A DNA stretch of 7,570 nt from CAYWNK01 sp047639615 (GTDB lineage Bacteria > Planctomycetota > UBA1135 > GCA-002686595), in contig JBLIOL010000275.1 in NCBI GenBank assembly GCA_047639615.1, positions 1 through 7,570 of the forward strand, read 5' to 3'. Within the stretch, counting starts at the first letter, position 1. The number at the start of each line of letters is the position of its first letter. A model generated the notes under the pieces. The model was not told where the DNA came from, did no database searches, and saw only the letters and a list, made by a program, of their open reading frames with translations. Of this stretch, positions 1-5,746 are shown in pieces. The position numbers and the translations under genes are program-made.

Positions 1-645
1 GAGGTAGGTGGCGAGGTCTTTATGCCGCTCTCCACGGGTCGCATGTCTTTCGGCACATTCCAGGTGAAGATGCGCAGCGGTAGCCGCGACATCACCCAGG
101 TGGAGCTGCACGAAATCGTGGTCGAGGTTGGTCGGGATGAGGACGTGCCGCTGGTGGCTGACGCCTGTCGCACCATGCTCATCCGCAATCATGACCAGAA
201 GGACTACGAGGTCATCGTGCCCATGGAGCAACTCCTGGCGGCGGAAGAGACCAAGCGCATCTTCAACCTGGTGCTGGGTTCCATCGCGGGCATCAGTCTC
301 TTGGTGGGTGGCATCGGCATCATGAACGTGATGCTCGCAACGGTTACCGAGCGCACGCGTGAGATCGGTATTCGTCGCGCGCTCGGGGCCAAGCGCCACC
401 ACATCGTGGTTCAGTTCCTTGTGGAGACCGTGGTCCTTTCGGGCTGCGGCGGTGTTGCAGGTGTGGGGGTCGGATTAGCGATCCCAGCCATCATCGAGCG
501 CTTTGCCGGGCGGCCAACCATCGTGACCCCAGCAGCGCCCATCTTGGCCTTCAGCATCTCGGTGGCCACAGGCGTGATCTTTGGTCTCTATCCGGCCTGG
601 CGCGCGGCGGCCATGGATCCGGTGGAAGCTTTGCGGCACGAGTAG
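1..645 (+). CDS. MacB-family ABC transporter permease, C-terminal fragment (5' end outside window)
   Basis: The frame is open from the first base, so the gene starts upstream; the ATG at 22 is internal. The 214 visible residues are the end of the periplasmic MacB-PCD-like domain followed by the C-terminal FtsX domain. Three hydrophobic membrane segments lie near fragment residues 87-114, 139-165 and 179-197. Between the first two is the family signature TERTREIGIRRALGA (about 116-130), and the protein ends in the usual P-x-x-x-A-A-x-x-D-P-V-E-A-L-R-x-E tail. In this family the permease works as a dimer with a LolD/MacB-type ATPase and often a periplasmic adaptor, moving lipoproteins, peptides or drugs by mechanotransmission rather than by classic import. 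The first membrane helix and any fused ATPase domain lie outside the window, so MacB proper cannot be told from a stand-alone permease, and the substrate cannot be predicted. The 3' end faces the ComM-like gene one base away. Confidence 0.93.
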   Translation, partial: EVGGEVFMPLSTGRMSFGTFQVKMRSGSRDITQVELHEIVVEVGRDEDVPLVADACRTMLIRNHDQKDYEVIVPMEQLLAAEETKRIFNLVLGSIAGISLLVGGIGIMNVMLATVTERTREIGIRRALGAKRHHIVVQFLVETVVLSGCGGVAGVGVGLAIPAIIERFAGRPTIVTPAAPILAFSISVATGVIFGLYPAWRAAAMDPVEALRHE

Positions 646-646
646 G

Positions 647-2197
647 TCAGTCCTCCATGGGAGCGCGCAGGGAGAGTGCCCGGGCAATCTGGTCTGCTTG
701 ACTGCGGCTGGGTGCTTGGGCCAGGTCGGCTAGGGTTAGGGCCACCCGCCGCAGGGACTGCAGGGCCCGCGCGGAGAGCGAGTGGCGCTCCATGGCACGG
801 CCCAAGAGGCGTGCCGAATCGCCTCCTAGAGGAGCGATGCGATCTAGGTCTTGGGGCGAGAGGCTGGCGTTGGGATGGGGTTGGCCGCGGGTTTCGCGCA
901 CCGCTCGCGCACGGCGGACGGCCACGCGTAGCTCTTCTTCTGTGGGTCCTTGAGCGCTGGCGCTACGACCGTCAGGACCCGTGCCGGTGAGTGCTTGCAG
1001 GTCGGGTGGACTCAGCTCCAGGCGCAGGTCGACCCGGTCCAAGAGCGGGCCCGAGAGTCGTTGCCTATAGCGCTGTACGTCGCGCGGGGAGCAGCGGCAG
1101 GGACGTGAGGGGTGACCGCGGTAGCCGCAGGGGCAGGGGTTCATGGCGGCCACTAACTGGAAGCGCGCGGGGAATTCCACTTGGCGCGCCGCGCGCGAGA
1201 GCAGCACGCTGCCCTGCTCGAGGGGTTGGCGCAGGGCCTCGAGAGCGCCGCGCCGGAACTCCGGTAACTCGTCGAGGAAGAGCACGCCGCCGTGGGCCAG
1301 GCTGACCTCTCCAGGGGCGAGCCTGGCGCCGCCACCGATCAGGCCTGCGTAGCTGGCCGTGTGGTGCGGCGCGCGGAAGGGGCGTTCGCCCACCAGCCCG
1401 CCGGGCCAACGTCCGGCCACGGCCAGGATCGCCGTGGCCTCCAAGCGTTCCTCCAGGCAGGGCGGATCCAAGAGTCGTGGCAGGCGCCTGGCGAGCATGG
1501 TCTTGCCCGCTCCGGGAGGCCCCATGAAGAGGAGGCCGTGGCCGCCAGCGGCGGCGATAGCCAAGCCGTATTTGGCGACCCCGTGGCCGCGCACGTCGTC
1601 CAGGCTTGGGTGCTTGCCCGAGGCCTCGAGGGGTGCTGGGACTTCGACGCGTGGCAGCTGGTCCTCATCCGAAAGCAGGTGGGCCATGACCTCCGCTACG
1701 CTGCTGGCGGCGCGCACATCGAGCTGGGGTAGGGCCGCCGCCTCTTCCGCCGTGGCCTGCGGGGCGATCAGACGCTGCACCCGGCCCGGCCCAGCCGCGC
1801 GCGCGGCCAGGCCGGCCGCCAGGCCCCCGGGCACGGGATGCAGACGTCCATCGATGCCTACCTCCCCGAGGAATAGGGTTCCGACCAGGAGTCCAGGGTC
1901 CAGGTGCCCCCCGGCGCAGGCCGCCGCCAGCACCAGGGCCAGGTCCAAGGTCTCTCCTGACTTGGGCAGGGCCGCCGGCACCAGGTTGAGGAACAGTCGG
2001 CCCGGCCCCAGCCGTAGGTGGTTCTCCTCTAGAGCGCACAGCAGCCGTCCACGGCTCTCCCGTAGCACCGAGTCCGGTAGCCCCGTGAGCAGCACTTCCG
2101 TGCGGCCCTTGGGCGTGGCTTCGAAACGGCCTTCCACCGTTACCAATTCAGCTTTCCAGCCTAGCAGGGAGGCTCCCAGTACGCGTGCGGTTTTCAC
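647..2197 (-). CDS. comM: ComM/YifB-family Mg-chelatase-like AAA+ ATPase
   Basis: This 516-residue protein has the full length and domain order of the ComM/YifB family: an N-terminal ChlI/Lon-protease-like domain (about 1-170), a Mg-chelatase AAA+ core (about 195-400) and a C-terminal helical domain (about 420-512). Visible motifs are Walker A GPPGAGKT (226-233), the family signature RPFRAPHHTAS (272-282), Walker B GGVLFLDE (303-310), a MNPCPCGY cysteine cluster (C355, C357, C367, C369, probably zinc-binding) and the arginine-finger motif LLDRVD (385-390). In naturally transformable bacteria ComM is a hexameric helicase that drives branch migration of incoming DNA, but the family is also widespread in species not known to be competent. 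The start is a GTG at 2197: it fits the family N-terminus and no Shine-Dalgarno is evident before it. The stop lies one base from the end of the convergent permease gene. Family membership is firm; a competence role here is inference. Confidence 0.96.
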   Translation of the reverse strand: MKTARVLGASLLGWKAELVTVEGRFEATPKGRTEVLLTGLPDSVLRESRGRLLCALEENHLRLGPGRLFLNLVPAALPKSGETLDLALVLAAACAGGHLDPGLLVGTLFLGEVGIDGRLHPVPGGLAAGLAARAAGPGRVQRLIAPQATAEEAAALPQLDVRAASSVAEVMAHLLSDEDQLPRVEVPAPLEASGKHPSLDDVRGHGVAKYGLAIAAAGGHGLLFMGPPGAGKTMLARRLPRLLDPPCLEERLEATAILAVAGRWPGGLVGERPFRAPHHTASYAGLIGGGARLAPGEVSLAHGGVLFLDELPEFRRGALEALRQPLEQGSVLLSRAARQVEFPARFQLVAAMNPCPCGYRGHPSRPCRCSPRDVQRYRQRLSGPLLDRVDLRLELSPPDLQALTGTGPDGRSASAQGPTEEELRVAVRRARAVRETRGQPHPNASLSPQDLDRIAPLGGDSARLLGRAMERHSLSARALQSLRRVALTLADLAQAPSRSQADQIARALSLRAPMED

Positions 2198-2307
2198 CCC
2201 AGAGGAACCGACCTAGGGTCGCTTGCGTTACCCTCCAATCTCCAGCAATTTGCGGGTCCGACCAAGGCAGCCTGCTTCGTACCCCTGTCCTTACAGCCTA
2301 CCTGACC
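2198..2307. promoter_or_regulatory. Divergent intergenic region between comM and the arsenosugar gene pair
   Basis: These 110 bases separate two divergent start codons, so they must contain or adjoin promoters for both transcripts. I looked for -35/-10 pairs on both strands and found none convincing. The best rightward candidate, TTGCGT near 2224 followed 17 bases later by CAATTT, has a poor -10. A short inverted repeat lies at 2209-2221. I recognise no ArsR-type operator or riboswitch. Confidence 0.4.
2209..2221. repeat. Short inverted repeat upstream of the comM start
   Basis: CGACC and GGTCG form a perfect 5-base inverted repeat around the spacer TAG, starting 12 bases upstream of the comM GTG. 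It could be an operator half-site pair or a small leader hairpin. An arm of this length can occur by chance in GC-rich DNA. Confidence 0.25.
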
Positions 2308-2640
2308 ATGAGCTCCTACTACGAACCCGAAGACCTGGACGCCTTCGCTAGCGTCTCCGAACACGCTCCTGAGCTGGGCAAAAAGTTCTTCGAGTGGTAC
2401 GGCAGTGTCTTCCAGGACGGAGCGCTCAGCGCTCGCGAGAAGTCCCTGATCGCCCTCGGAGTGGCCCACGCGGTGCAGTGCCCTTACTGCATCGATGCCT
2501 ATACCAAGGACGCCCTCAGCAAGGGCTGCGACGTGGAGCAGCTGACCGAGGTGGTGCACGTCTCCGCCGCCATCAAGGGCGGAGCAGCCCTGGTGCACGG
2601 GGTGCAGATGCGCAAGGTGGCCGATTCTCTCGGCATGTAG
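2308..2640 (+). CDS. Arsenosugar biosynthesis-associated peroxidase-like protein (AhpD/CMD family)
   Basis: This 110-residue protein is of the small AhpD-like/carboxymuconolactone-decarboxylase type found beside arsS. Diagnostic stretches are the N-terminus MSSYYEPEDLDAF, the helix G-A-L-S-A-R-E-K-S-L-I-A-L (38-50), the redox motif CPYCIDAYT (C58 and C61) and the C-terminal GGAALVHGVQM (91-101). In AhpD a CxxC pair reduces peroxides or disulfides with help from a nearby Glu and His. Here E44 is present, but the position four after the second Cys is Tyr65 rather than AhpD's His, so peroxidase chemistry should not be assumed. The frame is open back to 2185, inside comM, but the ATG at 2308 gives the normal family length and N-terminus. 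No Shine-Dalgarno is evident. ArsS starts eight bases after the stop, so the two are almost certainly co-transcribed. The protein may protect or recycle thiols or arsenic intermediates for ArsS; that role is inference. Confidence 0.92.
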   Translation: MSSYYEPEDLDAFASVSEHAPELGKKFFEWYGSVFQDGALSAREKSLIALGVAHAVQCPYCIDAYTKDALSKGCDVEQLTEVVHVSAAIKGGAALVHGVQMRKVADSLGM

Positions 2641-2648
2641 AAAGCGCC

Positions 2649-3707
2649 ATGGCTGATCTTCTTAAGAGCCTCGCGCGCCGGCGCGCTCCGCTGGCGGATG
2701 CCGGCTACCAGCGTGCGCGTTTGGATGAAATCGATCTGGGCGCGGGTGTGGGGAACTTTGAAGAGCAGCTAAATACCGCCGGGTACGCGCCCCTGCGCGC
2801 AGCGTCGGTGGAGATTCTGCAGCTCAACCTTGGCCGCGTCTGCAACCAGGCCTGCATCCACTGCCACGTGGACGCCGGGCCCGACCGGCGCGAGAGCATG
2901 TCGGACGAGCTGGTAGAGCTATCTCTGGCGGTGCTCGAGCGCAGCGGAGCCCGCACCCTCGACATCACCGGCGGCGCACCTGAGATGCACCCGCGCTTCC
3001 GCGACATCGTGCGCGAGGGCCATCGCCAAGGGGTGCACATTATCGATCGCTGCAACCTGACGATCCTGCTCGCCTCGCGTTACGAGGACCTGCCCGAGTT
3101 TCTGGCGGAGCACAAGGTGGAGGTGGTCTGCTCCTTGCCGCACTACCGTCAAAGCTCCACCGACAAGCAGCGCGGTGACGGCGTCTTCGAGGCCTCCATC
3201 GAAGCCTTGCAACGCTTGAACGCCGTGGGCTACGGCCAAGCCGGTACGGGCCTGCGGCTGGTGCTCGTTACGAATCCCGTGGGCGCCTTCCTACCCGCAG
3301 GCCAGGCCTCCCTGGAATCGGAATGGAAGCGCGAGCTGAAGCGACTGCACGCGGTCAGCTTCGACTCGCTCTACACGATCACGAACATGCCCATCAGCCG
3401 CTACCTGGAGTGGCTGGAGCAGAGCGGCAACCTCGAGCGCTACATGGCCACCTTGGTGCAAGCTTTCAACCCGGCTGCCATCGAACCCTTGATGTGTCGC
3501 AACACGCTCTCCGTGGGCTATGACGGACGGCTCTTCGATTGCGACTTCAATCAGATGCTGGAGCTGGGCCTCGACTCCGCTGCGCCCCAGACCCTGCAGG
3601 AGTTCGACCTAGCAAGCTTGCAGCAGCGCACGATTTCCACCGGGCGTCACTGCTTTGGCTGCACGGCCGGCGCAGGCTCATCCTGCGGTGGCGCGCTCGA
3701 TAGCTAG
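2649..3707 (+). CDS. arsS: Arsenosugar biosynthesis radical SAM protein ArsS
   Basis: This 352-residue protein is predicted to be cytosolic. A radical SAM core carries the 4Fe-4S motif C-N-Q-A-C-I-H-C (C65, C69, C72) and the SAM-contact strand DITGGAPEMH (105-114). The C-terminal Cys-rich region has PLMCR (280-284), DCDFNQML (297-304) and HCFGCTAGAGSSCGGAL (334-350; C335, C338, C346), which likely binds a second cluster. These are the hallmarks of ArsS, which transfers the 5'-deoxyadenosyl group of SAM to dimethylarsenite made by ArsM, giving the arsenosugar precursor dimethylarsinoyl-deoxyadenosine. Some relatives are annotated as selenoproteins; here no in-frame TGA interrupts the frame and the motifs are spelled with Cys. 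The frame is open upstream to 2394, but that part overlaps the preceding gene, so I chose the ATG at 2649, which gives the family N-terminus. A weak GAAAG precedes it. ArsM is not in the window, so its substrate must come from a gene elsewhere. Confidence 0.95.
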   Translation: MADLLKSLARRRAPLADAGYQRARLDEIDLGAGVGNFEEQLNTAGYAPLRAASVEILQLNLGRVCNQACIHCHVDAGPDRRESMSDELVELSLAVLERSGARTLDITGGAPEMHPRFRDIVREGHRQGVHIIDRCNLTILLASRYEDLPEFLAEHKVEVVCSLPHYRQSSTDKQRGDGVFEASIEALQRLNAVGYGQAGTGLRLVLVTNPVGAFLPAGQASLESEWKRELKRLHAVSFDSLYTITNMPISRYLEWLEQSGNLERYMATLVQAFNPAAIEPLMCRNTLSVGYDGRLFDCDFNQMLELGLDSAAPQTLQEFDLASLQQRTISTGRHCFGCTAGAGSSCGGALDS

Positions 3708-3730
3708 CGCGTCCTCATGAGTCGATCCGG

Positions 3731-5680
3731 TTAGCGGTCCAGGAAGACCTGCACGCCGGTGGTGGTGCTCTCAGTCTTGTTGTCGCGGCCACCGAGGTTG
3801 TAGCTGTCCTTCTGCTTGCCGAAGTCGAGCAGTACTCCGATCGAGGGCTTGTTGTGGTATTGGAAACCACCCGTGCCGCCCTGACTTTGGCCGCCAGTCG
3901 TATAACTGTCTTTCCCGCCGCGATCGATGCAGATGGCGATGCCGGTTTGGGCCGCGCCTCCGCAGCTCAGGTCGCCGGTTTGGTAGGTGTCGTCGCCGCC
4001 GTCTTCTAGCAGGTAGCCGACGCCCTCGTCCCAGGCCATGCCCGTGTGGGCCACGGAGCGGCAGATGTACTTATCGTCGCCGCCCTTATCCCAGAGCACA
4101 CCAACCGCCTGGTGCACGCCGAAGCCCTGGGCGTAGCGTGAGCCATAGCTCTCGTCGTCGCCGCCGCCGTCGTACTTCAAGCCGAAGGAGAAGTAGTACC
4201 CGCCGCCCTGGCTGAAGCTGCCGGCTTGGTAGCGGTCCTTGCCGGAGCCTAGATCGATCAGGGCTGCGATGCCGCCGGCCACGTCCGAGCGCATGCCGGT
4301 GGAATAGCCCTGGGAGGCGCCGTGGTAGACGTCCGCGCCGGAGTTGCCGTAGACATCGGGCCACGTCAGGTCGGCCACGTAGGAGTCATTGCCGCCGCCG
4401 TCTACGAGGGCGCACAGGCCGTAGCCGATGCCGCCCGCTTGAGACGCGGCCCAGGCTTTGTAGGTGTCGTTGCCTTCGAAGTCGTAGAGCAAGCCCACTC
4501 CGCAGGTTGCATGCCCCTGGGAAAAATCGTGGGAGCTGTATTCATCGTCGCCTTCCATGTCGACCAGTGCGGCGAAACCAAAGGCGCTGGCGCCTAGGCC
4601 GAAGCGTTCGGAGGTGTAGCTGTCGTCCCCTTTACGGTCCACCAGAATAGCGACGCCCGCCAGGCTCGAGGCCGGGCCATTGCCGGTGCCCTGGTAGGTG
4701 TCGTTGCCGCCGAGGTCGAGCACGATGCTGACCAGTGCATCGGCCGATTCGACCACCGCTGCGCGGGTGTAGGTGTCGTCGCCGCCGAGGTCGATGATCA
4801 GGGCGGCGCTGGCGCTGTGCTCTGAGACGCGCTTGCCGGTGAGCAGTACTCGATTGCGGGAGGCGTTGCCCGCGGCCGCGAGTACGTTGGCGCCGTAGGA
4901 ATCCAGATCCGTGCCGCCCTTGGTGCGTGCTAAGCGGCGCGGAAGGCCGCTCAGGAACTCCGCTTCAGCCAGGCGCATGAGGCCACTGGCCACGCCTAGC
5001 ATCAGCCGCCGGTTCGTGCGCGGCGTGCTCAGCAGGGTCTTGTAGCTGCCGATCGCTTGGGCTTGTTCGTCCGTGAGCTCCGTACCGGGGAAGTGGTTGC
5101 GGTAGTAGGCCTCGAGGAAACCCTGGTGGCCTTCGAAGAGCAGCACGTGCTGATCGCCGCTGAGCTCGCCAATGCTCTCGTCCAGGAGGATGTGGGCTAG
5201 CTCGAGGTAGGCGCTCAAGCTCTCGAGCAAAGCCATGCCCTTGAGCTCTTCATCCTGCACCTCTTGCCAAAGTGAGTCCAGTTCTTGCAGGCCGCCATGC
5301 TCCGCGTCGTCGCTAGGGCTTTGGTATTCCGCAAGGTCGAGCCAGTCCGCTACACCGGGGATCAAGGCCTCGAACTTCGCGCCTCTCTTGGCTTGGGCCG
5401 GATGCGCGAGAAACTCTTGCAGTTCCACGGCGAGGGCCGGCGGCGTCCAGGGCTCGGACAGGGCCGTGCGCACGCGCGAGAGGCGGTTCCCTACGTTGGC
5501 GCGCGTGGTCTCAAGATTGGCCATGTGGTCGATGACCACATCGAACTCCTTGCGCAGTTTCTGGCTATCTACGGCCTCCTCGATCACCTCCCAGAACTCG
5601 GGGCGTTGGCCGTTAGGAGCGGTTTGGGAGCTGAGGGCGCCGAGGCCCAGGGTTGTGGCGAGCAGGAGCGAGGGGCGCAT
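3731..5680 (-). CDS. Exported Asp/Gly/Tyr-rich tandem-repeat solenoid protein, function unknown
   Basis: I cannot assign this 649-residue protein to a named family. It opens with a likely signal peptide: one Arg, then the hydrophobic run LLLATTLGLGAL, then small and polar residues, with cleavage possibly near residues 17-21. Residues about 25-290 look mostly helical and charged, with no catalytic motif I recognise. Residues about 293-649 are a tandem array whose core is D-x-G-G-D/N-D-x-Y, repeating about every 26 residues. Between cores there is often an S/A-Q-G motif and a G-V/I-x-x-L-x-D strand. The chain stops at V-F-L-D-R, just where another core would begin. The pattern suggests a beta-solenoid with one acidic, possibly Ca-binding, turn per coil; this is inference. 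It differs from RTX nonapeptides in spacing. The 23-base convergent gap to arsS has no clear terminator, and the FG-GAP gene diverges upstream. No Shine-Dalgarno is visible before the ATG. Confidence 0.85.
   Translation of the reverse strand: MRPSLLLATTLGLGALSSQTAPNGQRPEFWEVIEEAVDSQKLRKEFDVVIDHMANLETTRANVGNRLSRVRTALSEPWTPPALAVELQEFLAHPAQAKRGAKFEALIPGVADWLDLAEYQSPSDDAEHGGLQELDSLWQEVQDEELKGMALLESLSAYLELAHILLDESIGELSGDQHVLLFEGHQGFLEAYYRNHFPGTELTDEQAQAIGSYKTLLSTPRTNRRLMLGVASGLMRLAEAEFLSGLPRRLARTKGGTDLDSYGANVLAAAGNASRNRVLLTGKRVSEHSASAALIIDLGGDDTYTRAAVVESADALVSIVLDLGGNDTYQGTGNGPASSLAGVAILVDRKGDDSYTSERFGLGASAFGFAALVDMEGDDEYSSHDFSQGHATCGVGLLYDFEGNDTYKAWAASQAGGIGYGLCALVDGGGNDSYVADLTWPDVYGNSGADVYHGASQGYSTGMRSDVAGGIAALIDLGSGKDRYQAGSFSQGGGYYFSFGLKYDGGGDDESYGSRYAQGFGVHQAVGVLWDKGGDDKYICRSVAHTGMAWDEGVGYLLEDGGDDTYQTGDLSCGGAAQTGIAICIDRGGKDSYTTGGQSQGGTGGFQYHNKPSIGVLLDFGKQKDSYNLGGRDNKTESTTTGVQVFLDR
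3734..4807 (-). repeat. In-gene tandem repeat array, about 12-13 units of roughly 78 bases
   Basis: Cores begin at protein residues 297, 322, 348, 374, 400, 427, 476, 504, 531, 560, 586 and 619. A degenerate unit with G-A-D-V-Y lies at 448-452, and a final half-unit ends at the stop. The first six cores are 25-27 residues apart; later ones vary from about 26 to 33. Units 1 and 2 (4769-4792 and 4694-4717) are nearly identical at DNA level, which suggests expansion by duplication. Other units are conserved mainly at protein level, as expected for an older, selected array. Confidence 0.85.
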
Positions 5681-5746
5681 GCTTAGGTTCTAGCATGGCT
5701 GCGGGGGAACCCCGCCGATCATCTTTGATGCTACGCTCATCAGGCC
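5681..5746. promoter_or_regulatory. Divergent intergenic region between the repeat protein and the FG-GAP protein
   Basis: These 66 bases lie between two divergent ATG codons, so both promoters must be here or overlap the coding starts. No -35/-10 pair is convincing on either strand. Two short inverted repeats are present: one at 5701-5715, listed separately, and CATC-TTT-GATG at 5720-5730. A weak CAGG sits two bases before the ATG at 5747. Confidence 0.4.
5701..5715. repeat. GC-rich inverted repeat in the divergent promoter gap
   Basis: GCGGGG and CCCCGC form a perfect 6-base inverted repeat around GAA, roughly central between the two divergent start codons. It could be an operator serving both genes or a leader hairpin. 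It is not followed by a T-run, so it does not look like an intrinsic terminator. Confidence 0.4.

Noticed and set aside
1359..2216. A long open frame on the + strand (285 codons) opposite comM
   Set aside because: It is a GC-driven shadow of comM: its product is a low-complexity Arg/Ser/Pro-rich chain without motifs, while the opposite strand encodes a complete conserved protein.
2185..2307. An N-terminal extension of the AhpD-like protein
   Set aside because: The frame is open, but the extra 41 residues overlap the comM start and are absent from the family; the ATG at 2308 gives the typical length and N-terminus.
2394..2648. An N-terminal extension of ArsS
   Set aside because: These 85 codons overlap the preceding gene out of frame and give an Arg/Gly-rich chain unlike ArsS; the ATG at 2649 fits the family.
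3708..3730. A bidirectional terminator between arsS and the repeat-protein gene
   Set aside because: Only short palindromes (GCTAGC at 3703-3708 and CTCATGAG at 3713-3720) are present, without a stable stem and T-run.
3734..4807. Canonical RTX (hemolysin-type) calcium repeats
   Set aside because: G-G-N-D-T-Y resembles half of an RTX unit, but the cores occur once per about 26 residues rather than every nine, with strands and S-Q-G motifs between them.
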